Source of the DNA: Bin5 sp022821545
GTDB taxonomy: Bacteria > Chloroflexota > Anaerolineae > Caldilineales > Caldilineaceae
Length of the DNA stretch: 64,000 bases
Reading direction: 5' to 3'
Assembly: GCA_963664085.2 (NCBI GenBank)
Contig: CAXXLO010000002.1
Location: 4,402,001 to 4,466,000, forward strand
Shown in pieces: positions 17,278-26,068 of the stretch (position 1 is the stretch's first letter; every line of letters begins with the position of its first letter). A program made the position numbers and the translations under genes. Under the pieces are notes generated by a model. That model had not been told where the DNA came from, ran no database searches, and worked only from the letters and a program-made list of their open reading frames with translations.

Positions 17278-18429
17278 TCAGCGCCCCCTTCCTGGTAGCG
17301 GCTCAATAGGAATCCGGTAAATGCCCTGATGCGTCGTTCCACCGGCGCTGGAAATCATCTGCTCTGCCAGGTTCTGCGTCCTGCGGGCGAACTCAGCCAC
17401 CGTGTCGTAGCGGGGCAGATCGCCGGTGATGTCTTCATTGAAGTATACGTCCGTGCTGTCCCTGATCACCTCGGGCAGAGCGTTGTAGCCGTGAATCAAT
17501 CCCAGCAGTCCGGCGGCGGTTGCCATGGTGTTGTCGGCATCCCAGCCGGCCAGCGCGGCGATCTCAATGGTGCGCAGAATGTCGCTCTCTCCGTAGAGCA
17601 AGGCCATTATGGTCGCGGCGAAGTTGACTCGCGAAGCCCACCACATTGGGTCGGTGTCGTACTGATCGCGGATTAGCTGGCGCGTAACGCGCCAGTCATC
17701 GGGATTCTCCTGGTGCCACAACACCACATTGTCAACGATGGGCGCGATGATGGCTTCTTCTCCGGTATACTGGCGTGCGGAGGCGATCAGGGCCGGAACA
17801 TCGTCCTCAAAGAAGGCAAGGCTGTAGAGCGTAGCAAAGAAGACGCTGGCCTCCACCGCCGGCCCGCTGTTCGTGACGCTTGCAAACCGTTCCGCGTATT
17901 CTGCGGCCAGGCCGGGCATTCCGGGAGCCAGCATGCCAAACAGTTCGGTCTGCAGCTGGGCGTCAATGGACCAGGCGCCGTCGGGATTGTTCTCAGCGTT
18001 GCCGGTCTCCGGCGGCAGAATGCCTTCGTCCATCAGATCGCGGGCTCTCCTTGTCGATACCCAGATGTCGTGGTTGAGGTGGTCGACCCATTCTGCGCTT
18101 ATCTGTTCGGGGCTGGGATCGAGTCCGTGGGTTTCCAGAATGTGCAGGTCAACCCATTCGACGTGCGTGTCGTCGTCTGTCGACCATTCCTCCAAGAGCA
18201 GTGGCGCAAATGAACCTTCGGGCCCCGGCTCGTCCAGGTAGACGCCTTGCAGCTCGAGGCCCGAATGGTTGGCGAGCATAGTCGCCTTCCAGGCGCCGTA
18301 TACCTTGTCATCGTAGGCGCTTGCGGTCAGCGTCTGAACTTGGGGAGGGGGTTCTGGGCGGGTGAGGCCTATGGCAAGGACGATTGCAACCCAGATGACC
18401 GCAGTCAGCCCGATCTTGCGCTGGTCCAA
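17278..18429 (-). CDS. Exported/membrane-anchored ADP-ribosylglycohydrolase-fold protein
   Basis: 383 aa. The TTG start at 18429 is supported by AAGGAG at a 7-base spacing. An N-terminal hydrophobic segment (8-22) suggests export or anchoring. The ADP-ribosyl-glycohydrolase fold is indicated by the two metal-site motifs TDDDTHVEW (84-92) and AGWDADNTMATAAG (294-307). The second is the GWD-type variant rather than the usual GGDTDT. The substrate is unknown; such exported members may cleave N- or O-glycosidic bonds other than ADP-ribose. It is followed after 5 bases by the mannosyltransferase gene, so a role in envelope glycans is possible. Confidence 0.75.
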   Translation of the reverse strand: MDQRKIGLTAVIWVAIVLAIGLTRPEPPPQVQTLTASAYDDKVYGAWKATMLANHSGLELQGVYLDEPGPEGSFAPLLLEEWSTDDDTHVEWVDLHILETHGLDPSPEQISAEWVDHLNHDIWVSTRRARDLMDEGILPPETGNAENNPDGAWSIDAQLQTELFGMLAPGMPGLAAEYAERFASVTNSGPAVEASVFFATLYSLAFFEDDVPALIASARQYTGEEAIIAPIVDNVVLWHQENPDDWRVTRQLIRDQYDTDPMWWASRVNFAATIMALLYGESDILRTIEIAALAGWDADNTMATAAGLLGLIHGYNALPEVIRDSTDVYFNEDITGDLPRYDTVAEFARRTQNLAEQMISSAGGTTHQGIYRIPIEPLPGRGR

Positions 18430-18536
18430 TGTTGAACTCCTTGAAGTATGAGTGGTCGAGAACAGTTGCTCAGGCAGTATACCTGAACGGAAGGGGGGAG
18501 GAAATTCTGCCGGAGGACCTCACCGATGAAGGGAGC

Positions 18537-18562
18537 CTCTCCTTACGGGCGTAAGGGAGAAT
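18537..18562 (-). terminator. Possible stem-loop between the permease and ADP-ribosylglycohydrolase genes
   Basis: CTCCTTAC and GTAAGGGAG pair around GGGC with one bulge. No T-tract follows on the minus strand, so it may be a weak or Rho-assisted terminator of the efflux operon. A TATACT-like -10 for the downstream gene lies at 18481-18476 without a clear -35. Confidence 0.35.
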
Positions 18563-18567
18563 GGAGC

Positions 18568-19890
18568 TTACTCCCTTCGGAGAGCCTCGATAGGGTCTAA
18601 GCGCGCGGCTTGCGTGGCGGGATAGTAGCCAAAGAAGATTCCAACGGCGGCGGATGCGCCAAATGCCAGCGGGAGCGACAGTGGGACGAGTTCAGTCCGC
18701 ATTCCGCCCAGCGCCCCGAAGACGACAGACCCGGCTACGCCGATGAAGAGACCTGCCAGCCCGCCAACCAGGCTCAGCATCACGGCCTCGAGCAGGAACT
18801 GCCGTTGAACGTCTCGCGGGCGCGCGCCAAGGGCTTGGCGTAGTCCAATTTCACGCGTGCGTTCGGTCACGCTGACGAGCATGATATTCATGATTCCAAT
18901 CCCACCCACCACCAGCGAGACCGCCGCCACCCAGGCCAGGAGGCTTCTGAACGCTGCCGTAGTTGAGGCTCGGGCGTCGACAATATCCTGCTGTGTACGC
19001 ACACCAAAGTTTGGCTCAGAGGGATCTATCTGACGGCGTCCGGCCAGCAGAGAGGTAATCTGCTCCATTACACCGTCCATCACATCCCCGCTCTCGGCCT
19101 TGACCAGGATCATGCGTACGCGATCGCCTCCGAAACCGGAACCGCCGAATCTCTTGAAGACGACGGCAGCGGGGATGTAGATGCGTCCGTCGTTGTCAGT
19201 CGCGCCGACGACCCCCTGTTCAGCCATAACGCCAATGACCGTAAAGCGCGAAGAGCCGATGCGCACCTGCTGTCCGATGGGATTGCCGTCAAACAGGTCT
19301 TCGGCGATTCCGGCTCCGAGAACGGCGACACGTTGAATCGCATCGTTTTCGGACTGCGTAAAGAACCGCCCCTGCCCGATTTCGTAGTCGCGTACCTCCA
19401 GAAAGTCGGCGGTTACGCCGACGATGGAGACGCCGGTCAGCGTTGCGCCGCCGCCCTTCACGTTTTGCGTAGTGCTCTGTTCAAGGGAAACACCTGCGAT
19501 GTTGTCCAGATTCTGTGAAAGGAACAGGACCTCATCGTAGGTAAAGGTCGTAATGGCGCCCAGGCCACCTCCGCCGAAGCCGCGACCGGCGCCGCGCACA
19601 CCCCCGAAACTGCGAAACGGCGTTACCATGATCAGATTTGCCCCAAGGCCGCTTATCTGGTCTTCGATTTCAGCCTCGGCCCCGGCACTGACGGCCAGCA
19701 TGACGATGACGGCGGCGACCCCGATGATGATGCCCAATGTCGTCAGAAATGAACGCAGCTTGTTCAGCATCACCCCTTCCCAGGCGACGTTGAAGGAGTT
19801 CGACAGAGTCATCCCGTGCAGATCCTTGAAGGATCCGTCTTGCAGCGTTTGACTGCCAGCGGACGCCGGTCGGACCGAGTCTTGCAGCAT
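18568..19890 (-). CDS. MacB/FtsX-type ABC transporter permease
   Basis: 440 aa. An N-terminal transmembrane segment (LTTLGIIIGVAAVIVMLAV) is followed by a large MacB-PCD-like extracytoplasmic domain of about 220 residues. Three C-terminal membrane segments carry the FtsX motif (TERTREIGLRQALGARPRDV). The start at 19890 was chosen for GAGGAG 11 bases upstream; TTG 19920 and ATG 19812 are alternatives. It acts with the neighbouring ATPase and HlyD-like adaptor as a mechanotransmission-type efflux or lipoprotein/peptide export pump. The extracytoplasmic domain contains a glycine-rich stretch (SFGGVRGAGRGFGGGGLGA). Confidence 0.88.
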   Translation of the reverse strand: MLQDSVRPASAGSQTLQDGSFKDLHGMTLSNSFNVAWEGVMLNKLRSFLTTLGIIIGVAAVIVMLAVSAGAEAEIEDQISGLGANLIMVTPFRSFGGVRGAGRGFGGGGLGAITTFTYDEVLFLSQNLDNIAGVSLEQSTTQNVKGGGATLTGVSIVGVTADFLEVRDYEIGQGRFFTQSENDAIQRVAVLGAGIAEDLFDGNPIGQQVRIGSSRFTVIGVMAEQGVVGATDNDGRIYIPAAVVFKRFGGSGFGGDRVRMILVKAESGDVMDGVMEQITSLLAGRRQIDPSEPNFGVRTQQDIVDARASTTAAFRSLLAWVAAVSLVVGGIGIMNIMLVSVTERTREIGLRQALGARPRDVQRQFLLEAVMLSLVGGLAGLFIGVAGSVVFGALGGMRTELVPLSLPLAFGASAAVGIFFGYYPATQAARLDPIEALRRE

Positions 19891-19975
19891 GAGAAAATTG
19901 TCTCCTCTGTTTTCTCGCAAAACGTGATGTCCTCAAGAGGGAAAACGGACGTGCAAAAGTCGTCTTCAACGACTT

Positions 19976-20692
19976 TCAGGCATCCACCAGCCGATCGATC
20001 CGGGACTGGGGGGCGACAACCCTCCCATCCAGGACGTTAACAACCCGCTGCGCCTCGTGCGCCCGTTCCTGCTCATGGGTCACCATCACGATCGTCGCCC
20101 CCTGCGCATGCAATCTGTGAAACATCCCCATGATTTCAGTGCTGGAGCGCGTATCCAGGTTTCCTGTGGGCTCGTCGGCCAGTATGAGAGACGGGTCGTT
20201 GATCAGGGCCCTGGCAATCGCCACTCGCTGCTGTTGTCCGCCAGACAGCTCGGTCGGCAGATGGTGCAGCCGGTCCCCCAAGCCGACGAGATCCAGCAGG
20301 TCTGAGGCCCGTTCGCTGCGCTGCTCCTCGCTCCAATTCTGAAAACCGTTGTACATCATCGGCAGCATAACGTTCTTGCGCGCGCTCAGGCGGGGCAACA
20401 GGTTGTAAGATTGAAAGACGAAACCGACTTTGCGGTTGCGGACTGCAGCAAGCTGGTCGCGATTTAGGCGGCTGACCTCCTCGCCGTCGAGAATGTAGAG
20501 CCCGCTGGTGGCGCGGTCCAGACAGCCGATAATGTTCATTAGAGTGGACTTGCCTGACCCGGAGGGACCCATGATGGCGACAAAGTCGCCGCGTTCAACC
20601 TGTAAGTCCAGCTCCTTCAGAGCATGGACTGCAATGTCGCCCTCTCCGTAGGTTTTTGTCAGCTTGGTAATCTCTATGACGAGGTCGCTCAT
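19976..20692 (-). CDS. MacB/LolD-type ABC transporter ATPase
   Basis: 238 aa nucleotide-binding subunit. It has Walker A GPSGSGKST, the Q-loop FVFQSYNLLP, signature LSGGQQQRVAIARAL, Walker B LILADEPTGNLD and the H-loop VTHEQE. The sequence type is that of LolD/MacB/FtsE-like ATPases that pair with FtsX-fold permeases. It lies between the adaptor gene (52 bases upstream) and the permease gene (85 bases downstream) in one minus-strand operon. Confidence 0.93.
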   Translation of the reverse strand: MSDLVIEITKLTKTYGEGDIAVHALKELDLQVERGDFVAIMGPSGSGKSTLMNIIGCLDRATSGLYILDGEEVSRLNRDQLAAVRNRKVGFVFQSYNLLPRLSARKNVMLPMMYNGFQNWSEEQRSERASDLLDLVGLGDRLHHLPTELSGGQQQRVAIARALINDPSLILADEPTGNLDTRSSTEIMGMFHRLHAQGATIVMVTHEQERAHEAQRVVNVLDGRVVAPQSRIDRLVDA

Positions 20693-20744
20693 GTTCCACT
20701 CGATTCAGAAAGGCCGGCTGCACGCCCGATGTCCTCAACCCTCG

Positions 20745-22262
20745 CTAGTTTCCGACCTGGGCATCGCCGGTGCTGATGGTTTCCCCTTCCTCAAGACCAG
20801 AAAGAATCTCGGCGCTGACGAAGTTTCTCAGACCCACCTGTACCGGTCGAAATTCAAGTTCCTCATTCGGACCAACGACAAAGACGGCAAATTGGCCAGG
20901 GCTGATCTCTCGCAGGGCCTGGACAGGCACAAGCAGGGCGCCCCGTGCTTCACCGGCGATGATCTCGACTTCGGCGTTCATTCCGAATAGCAGCGGCGCC
21001 GAGTGCTGGGTCATATCGATGCTGGCCCACGCCTGAATTGCGGAGGCGCCGTCGACCTCGACGAGCGCCGGCTCGACCCGCGTTATCTGACCGCTATATG
21101 CGTGTTCGGGAAATGCTTCGAAGACGATATTGATCGGAAAGCCGGGCACGGCAGCTGCAATGTCCAGCTCCTCGATCCAGAAGCGGACCTGTGCGGTCTG
21201 TGTATCTGCCAGCCCGATGATTGGGCCCATTGAAACCGAGTCACCCGGCTGAACAGAGACGGCAGTAACAACCCCTGCGATCGGGGCGCGAATGGCGCCG
21301 CCTTCTATCTCGCGTTGCACTTCGTCGGCTGTCAGGCGCGCCTGTTCTACGGCAAGCTCGGCCCTCTCCAACTCTTCGGCGCTGGGCCCGTCCAATAGGT
21401 CTTCGAGTGAAGCCCGATTCTGTTCCACTTTGGCCCGCGCCGCGGCCACGTCCAGTTCGTCGGCATCCTGCAGAAGGAGATTGAGACTGTTTTGGGCCTG
21501 CAATACGCGCGCCCTTGCTGATTCAACCTGGTCAACTGCCGCGCCTGCGGCGCCAATGTTGTACTGCGCCAGGGCTTTCTCATAGGCGAGTGTAGCAGCC
21601 TGCAAGTCGGCCGCCTGCGAGGTCCTGCCGACGTCATTGCGCCAAGCAACCCTGTCGTAAGCGGACTGAGCCTCGGCAAGCGCGACTTCCGCCGACTTCA
21701 GGTCGGCCTGCAGGCTGGTAATCGTATCCTCAGATGGACCGGCCAGCAGTGAGTTGAGCGCACTCTGCGCGCTGACCAGTTCACTGCGCGCGGCATTCAC
21801 TTCCTCGGCAGTGGGTGGAGCGACAAGCCGGTCGTATTCGGCCTGTGCCGAGGCCAGGCTGGACTGCGCGGCAGCAAGTTCGGCGCCTCCTACCTCCCCG
21901 GTCAGTTCGATCAGCGCAATCTCGGCCAGCCGGAGGTTGATCCGGGCGGAGATGAGCTGCGAGTTCAGAGTTGAGTCATACGCCAGAGTTGCCAGAACCT
22001 GATCCGAGTCGACCTGGTCGCCTACCTGGGCGGCAATGGTGCTCACGATGCCGCTGCTGCGGAACCCGACCTGCGTCTCCACGCCGGCGAAAAGAGTGCC
22101 GATGCCACCGGCTGTCAGTACGAGATCACCGCGACGCACCTGGGCAGTCTGCAACTCAGCGGCGGCCTCCGGCTCTGCGGACACAAAATAGGTGTTGTAG
22201 CCGTAGTACGCGCCGGTTCCGAATACAAGCAGTATCAAGAGACTGAAGAGGATCGTCTTCAT
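20745..22262 (-). CDS. HlyD/MacA-type periplasmic adaptor
   Basis: 505 aa with an N-terminal membrane anchor. The biotinyl-lipoyl-like domain is split by a very long alpha-helical hairpin (about residues 95-320) rich in Ala, Gln and Glu with heptad character. A beta-barrel domain follows (GAIRAPIAGVVTAVSVQPGDSV). It would couple the MacB-like permease to substrates in the cell wall space. The hairpin is longer than in typical MacA, which may reflect cell-envelope geometry. It follows the lipoprotein gene by 48 bases. Confidence 0.88.
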   Translation of the reverse strand: MKTILFSLLILLVFGTGAYYGYNTYFVSAEPEAAAELQTAQVRRGDLVLTAGGIGTLFAGVETQVGFRSSGIVSTIAAQVGDQVDSDQVLATLAYDSTLNSQLISARINLRLAEIALIELTGEVGGAELAAAQSSLASAQAEYDRLVAPPTAEEVNAARSELVSAQSALNSLLAGPSEDTITSLQADLKSAEVALAEAQSAYDRVAWRNDVGRTSQAADLQAATLAYEKALAQYNIGAAGAAVDQVESARARVLQAQNSLNLLLQDADELDVAAARAKVEQNRASLEDLLDGPSAEELERAELAVEQARLTADEVQREIEGGAIRAPIAGVVTAVSVQPGDSVSMGPIIGLADTQTAQVRFWIEELDIAAAVPGFPINIVFEAFPEHAYSGQITRVEPALVEVDGASAIQAWASIDMTQHSAPLLFGMNAEVEIIAGEARGALLVPVQALREISPGQFAVFVVGPNEELEFRPVQVGLRNFVSAEILSGLEEGETISTGDAQVGN

Positions 22263-22310
22263 GAGTAGCCCTCGCCTTGCGAATACAGGAGGGATTCCGA
22301 AGTGACTTGG

Positions 22311-23063
22311 CTAAAAGGCGGCCTTTGACTCAAGAAGCTCGATCAGCGGCCCCATCAGGAGTGCAAAGCGTCCGCCCCCGCCGGGACCACCTTGACCGCC
22401 CTGACCCTGGAAGCCGCCTTCCGGAATCTCAACTCCCATTTCCTGAAGTCGCTCGCGCCGCTCTTCGGGAGACAGATTCTGCATCTCTTGGCGGAATGCG
22501 GCGCGTTCTTCCGCGGACATGTCGGCAAGGATTCCGCCGGGTCCACCTTGACCGCCCTGCCCGCCCTGGCCCCCTTGTCCGCCCTGGCCGCCCTGTCCGC
22601 CCTGTCCGAACTGGGGCAGTTCAATCCCGTTGTTCCGAGCCCATTCGTTCAGGTCGGTGAATGTCAGCTGCAAGTCGCCGATCGCCTGAATCTGGGCTTC
22701 GGTCAGGGTCCCTTCGATCTGGCGCAGTACGGCAGCACGCTCAGTTTGGTTCTGGATTGTGCCGCTTTGGAGAGCCTGCCACAAGGCAAGCATCGAGGCG
22801 GCTTGTACTCCGGTAACCGCATTTTCAGTCTCTTCCAGCAGCAGGATACCCAGGACAAGCTGGTTCAGCGGCGGCAAGGCGCCCTCGTAGTCGCGAGTCA
22901 ACGCCGACGCTTGCGCCTGAACAGCGCTTTCGGCTTCGCTTGGCTGGGAGGCATTCGCGGCCGATGCCGGAGCCTCCTCTGTCCCTGTTTCTTCCCCCCG
23001 CCCGCATGCGGCGAGGGCAAACAGGGTTACCAGTATCAAGGTTCCTCTGATCCATGATTGCAC
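22311..23063 (-). CDS. Spy/CpxP-like lipoprotein with Gly-Gly-Gln repeat
   Basis: 250 aa from a GTG at 23063 with GGGAGAG upstream. The signal peptide has lipobox ALAAC with Cys20. The mature part is helical, with LTEAQIQAIGDLQL and SAEERAAFRQEMQNLSPEERRERL. The first recalls the LTxxQ motifs of the Spy/CpxP periplasmic chaperone-sensors, though the match is loose. Between the helices lies a run of about eight GGQ triplets, and a second Gly/Gln run sits near the C terminus. It sits between a two-component system and an efflux pump, where a Spy-like stress sensor or chaperone would fit. Function is inferred. Confidence 0.7.
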   Translation of the reverse strand: MQSWIRGTLILVTLFALAACGRGEETGTEEAPASAANASQPSEAESAVQAQASALTRDYEGALPPLNQLVLGILLLEETENAVTGVQAASMLALWQALQSGTIQNQTERAAVLRQIEGTLTEAQIQAIGDLQLTFTDLNEWARNNGIELPQFGQGGQGGQGGQGGQGGQGGQGGPGGILADMSAEERAAFRQEMQNLSPEERRERLQEMGVEIPEGGFQGQGGQGGPGGGGRFALLMGPLIELLESKAAF

Positions 23064-23201
23064 TTTAAGCTCTCTCCCTTTCAGCGACGAGCAGTTCAAG
23101 CAAAGGTCCGGGAAGACGGAATCGTCGAGTCCGATCTGAACATTCGATAATTGTACCTGCAATACATTCAGAAACTGTGAAGGACATATAGGGAAGCTGT
23201 T

Positions 23202-24554
23202 TCAGTTTTGGGATTTCGGCAGTTGAATCGTAAATCGAGAGCCCTCTCCCGGAGTCGACTCAGCCTGTATCGTCCCGCCATGGGCCTCGACGATCGCTTT
23301 CGCGATTGCAAGACCTAACCCTGATTGGGCGAGTCCGCCTCGGCGGCGAGAGCCGTCAGCCCTGAAAAAGCGATCAAAGATATGTTGGAGATCGTCGCCG
23401 GCGATCCCAGCGCCAGTGTCCGCCACCTGGAGAGTGACGAAACTGTTGCTGGATGCAGCGCTAAGGGTGATCTTTCCCTCCGAAGTATGGCGGAGCGCGT
23501 TCGTTACCAGATTGTTGAGTACCTGCGTCATTCGCTCCAGGTCAACAGCCACGGATGGCAGCAGTTCGGGAGCCTCCACGCGAAGGTCAACGTCCTTTTG
23601 GCTGGCCTGCATGACGTGCGCCAGCCCAGCTCGTTCCAGCAGAGCCTTGGGATCGACCGCGCGCCTGGCGAGTGGAAGTTCACCTGCATCGGCAAGGGAT
23701 AGAGTCCGCAGATCTTCGACCAGACGTTGCAAATGGGCAACCTCCTGGTGAAGAAGCTCGTACAGTTCCTGCCGGCCCTGAATCGAACCATCGCTAAGCC
23801 CCTCAGTGTAGCCGCGCAGTACGGTCAATGGCGTGCGGAGGTCGTGAGCGATGTCGGCGGTCATCTGTTTGCGGAGACGAGAAGCCTCGGCCAATTCGCT
23901 ACTCATCTGATTGAATGAGGAGGCCAGTTTGCCGATCTCGTCCTGGGAATAGACGTTGACCTGCGTCCCCAATTGGCCGGAAGACATCACTTCGGTGGCG
24001 GAGGTCAACTCGCGTAGGGGGCGAGTAAGCGCGCGCGAGAGAAGAATTCCCAGCGCCAGGGCCAAGAGCGCTGCGATCAGGGCTGCGATCCCGGTTGCCT
24101 GATTCACGTTGCGCAAAAAGAAGCTTTCCGGAGACAGTCGGGGCAGTGTCCCGCCGGAAGCGAAACGGTTTACGTCATAGATCGTCCCGACATGGAGGCC
24201 GTCTTTTTCAATTGGAATGCCGCCCTCCAGGTTCAGTTCGGCTGTATCCAGGCCGCGGTACTCGGGCGAGTGAGAAAAGACGACCTCCTGGTCGCCGTCG
24301 ACGAGCACGATACGCCGGCGCACGACTTCGAGTAAGGGTTCCCTGTCAAGCCAGTCCTGAATACCCACCCAGCTGTCGTTTTTCACGTAATGGCCCAGCA
24401 TCAGGTCTGCAATAAGCGGATTTCCTCTTCGCTGGGTCACAAAGCGGCCGAACTCCTGGCGAGTGCGCAGTCCGCTAATGACCGCGACAAGCAGCGCGCC
24501 TGAAATACCTACGGCGAGAAACGCAAGAGTGAGTTTTATTGCCAGGGATCGCAT
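23202..24554 (-). CDS. Sensor histidine kinase
   Basis: 450 aa. TM1 (about 8-28), an extracytoplasmic sensor region (30-150), TM2 (155-173), HAMP (174-228), HisKA with phospho-acceptor His237 (DIAHDLRTPL), then a HATPase_c domain with N, G1 (DTGAGIAGDD) and G2 (GLGLAIAKAIV) boxes. It forms a two-component pair with the response regulator gene, whose stop lies 3 bases upstream. The downstream lipoprotein and ABC efflux genes are the likely targets. Confidence 0.93.
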   Translation of the reverse strand: MRSLAIKLTLAFLAVGISGALLVAVISGLRTRQEFGRFVTQRRGNPLIADLMLGHYVKNDSWVGIQDWLDREPLLEVVRRRIVLVDGDQEVVFSHSPEYRGLDTAELNLEGGIPIEKDGLHVGTIYDVNRFASGGTLPRLSPESFFLRNVNQATGIAALIAALLALALGILLSRALTRPLRELTSATEVMSSGQLGTQVNVYSQDEIGKLASSFNQMSSELAEASRLRKQMTADIAHDLRTPLTVLRGYTEGLSDGSIQGRQELYELLHQEVAHLQRLVEDLRTLSLADAGELPLARRAVDPKALLERAGLAHVMQASQKDVDLRVEAPELLPSVAVDLERMTQVLNNLVTNALRHTSEGKITLSAASSNSFVTLQVADTGAGIAGDDLQHIFDRFFRADGSRRRGGLAQSGLGLAIAKAIVEAHGGTIQAESTPGEGSRFTIQLPKSQN

Positions 24555-24557
24555 CGT

Positions 24558-25247
24558 TTATCTCGGCTCGGCGGCGAAGCGGTAGCCCATTCCGTAAACG
24601 GTCTGAATATAGCGCGGGTCGCCCGGCACAGGTTCAATTTTTGTGCGTAGATTACGGATATGTACGTCGATAGTACGCTCGTAGCCCTCGTATGCGCCGC
24701 CGCTGACGGATTCCAGCAGATCGAGGCGGGAAAAGGCCCGACCGGGGGACAGCATGAAAGTTTCCAAGAGGTCGAATTCAGACCGGGTAAGAGAGACCGG
24801 GGCTTCGCCGACACTTACGGTTCGCCCTGTACGGTCAAGAGCTATATCCCCTGAGCGAAGGATTTCGGGTTCGCGGCCATGCTTTCCGGTCCTTCTGAGG
24901 ACCGCGCGGACCCTGGCAACCAGCTCCTGGACGCCGAAAGGCTTGGTCACATAGTCATCCGCCCCCAGCTCCAGGCCGACCACCTTGTCGCTTTCCTCCA
25001 CTTTGGCGGTAAGAATTATGATCGGCGCGTCAGACTCCTGGGTGAATCGCCGGATGAAATCAAGACCGCCCATTTCCGGCATCATCAGATCGAGGAGAAC
25101 CAGATCCGGTTTCTCGAAACGGGCTGCGAAGAGCGCATCGCGTCCGTGGGCGGCCTCAACCACGCGAAATCCTTCACGTTCCAGGTACCAGCGCGCCATT
25201 TCGCGCAGTTTGACTTCATCGTCTACGACGAGAATCGTCTGAGACAC
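24558..25247 (-). CDS. OmpR-family response regulator
   Basis: 229 aa from GTG 25247. The receiver domain has acidic pair D9/D10, phospho-acceptor D53 (LLDLMMPEMG) and Lys in VTKPFG. The C-terminal winged-helix domain (LTRSEFDLLETFML ... IDVHIRNLRTKIE) binds DNA. An upstream in-frame extension to 25406 has no family similarity and is rejected. It is the first gene of the six-gene minus-strand operon that ends with the MacB-like permease. Confidence 0.92.
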   Translation of the reverse strand: MSQTILVVDDEVKLREMARWYLEREGFRVVEAAHGRDALFAARFEKPDLVLLDLMMPEMGGLDFIRRFTQESDAPIIILTAKVEESDKVVGLELGADDYVTKPFGVQELVARVRAVLRRTGKHGREPEILRSGDIALDRTGRTVSVGEAPVSLTRSEFDLLETFMLSPGRAFSRLDLLESVSGGAYEGYERTIDVHIRNLRTKIEPVPGDPRYIQTVYGMGYRFAAEPR

Positions 25248-25490
25248 GAGCTTCGTTCCCTCGCTGTTTTTGCGTAGCAAGCAGGGATGACACTTGCTTG
25301 CAGACGGCAACCTGTTCAGCGTTTCCGTCGACGTCCGGCACTCCTCGAATCCTATTATCGCGCACAATTGTTCAGGAATTATGAAGGAGGGCTGAAGATG
25401 TGACAAGCATGGGATGACTGGCGGAGTGAAGCGGGCGAGTCACTGTCTGCCTTGCGCCGGCGGGCCGCGTATGTGAGCGAATTTCGGCTA
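25248..25490. other. Divergent intergenic region
   Basis: The space between the response regulator start and the dinB-like gene. A GATAAT-like -10 reads on the minus strand at 25359-25354, but without a good -35. An ACAATTGT palindrome lies near 25364. No gene is supported here. Confidence 0.4.
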
Positions 25491-25499
25491 TGGTACAAT
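25491..25499 (+). promoter_or_regulatory. Extended -10 element upstream of dinB-like gene
   Basis: TGGTACAAT, identical to the element at 3668-3676. The -35 position (ATGTGA, 25471-25476) is poor, so this would rely on the extended -10. The leader would be about 90 bases. Confidence 0.4.
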
Positions 25500-25595
25500 G
25501 CAGGCTGAAGTAGCGGCAGGAAACCTCGTAGGGGGAGAAGACCGAGAAGGCTCTGAAGTCCCCTTTTTCAAGCGCAAGAAAAGAAAGGAAGTGAC

Positions 25596-26063
25596 ATGTC
25601 ACAGGTTGCCGTGGAGGTTCACAGGCAGATTCGATCGTCGATACACACAGCGGTAGAAGGGCTTTCGGCGGAGCAGCTGCACGCGATGCCGGATGGCTAC
25701 GACAACAACATTGCCTGGAATCTGGGGCACATCATGGTGGTCCAGCAACGCATTCTATACGGTTCCAGCGGCCTTCCACTGTCGGTTTCGGAAGAGATGA
25801 TCCCGCTGTATCTGCCCAATACTTCGCCTGCGGACTGGCAAACCACGCCGGACGCAGAAGCGCTGGTGGCGATGCTGATGCCGCAACAGGAACAGCTGGA
25901 AGAGGATTATGCAGCTGGCCGCTTCAGCGAGAACGAGTTCAGTGAGTTCAGGACCCGTTCGGGCCTCGCGCTGGGGGACCTGGACGCGGTGTTGACTTTC
26001 AACATCTACCACGAGTCGCAGCATTACGGTTTTATCCTGGCGCTGATCAACCTGGTGGGCTGA
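25596..26063 (+). CDS. DinB family protein
   Basis: 155 aa four-helix bundle of the DinB/YfiT-like superfamily. Metal-binding histidines are visible in WNLGHIMV and HESQHYGFI. Members are metal-dependent thiol S-transferases or of unknown function. AGAAAGGAAG precedes the ATG. The thiolase gene begins 5 bases after its stop, so it heads a three-gene operon. Confidence 0.85.
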   Translation: MSQVAVEVHRQIRSSIHTAVEGLSAEQLHAMPDGYDNNIAWNLGHIMVVQQRILYGSSGLPLSVSEEMIPLYLPNTSPADWQTTPDAEALVAMLMPQQEQLEEDYAAGRFSENEFSEFRTRSGLALGDLDAVLTFNIYHESQHYGFILALINLVG

Positions 26064-26068
26064 GTCCT

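Noticed and set aside
22540..22620. CRISPR or minisatellite array
   Set aside because: The periodicity is a 9-base GGQ-type codon repeat inside a lipoprotein gene, without spacers.
25248..25595. tRNA or small RNA gene in the divergent gap
   Set aside because: No cloverleaf, no CCA-type end and no paired promoter/terminator were seen.
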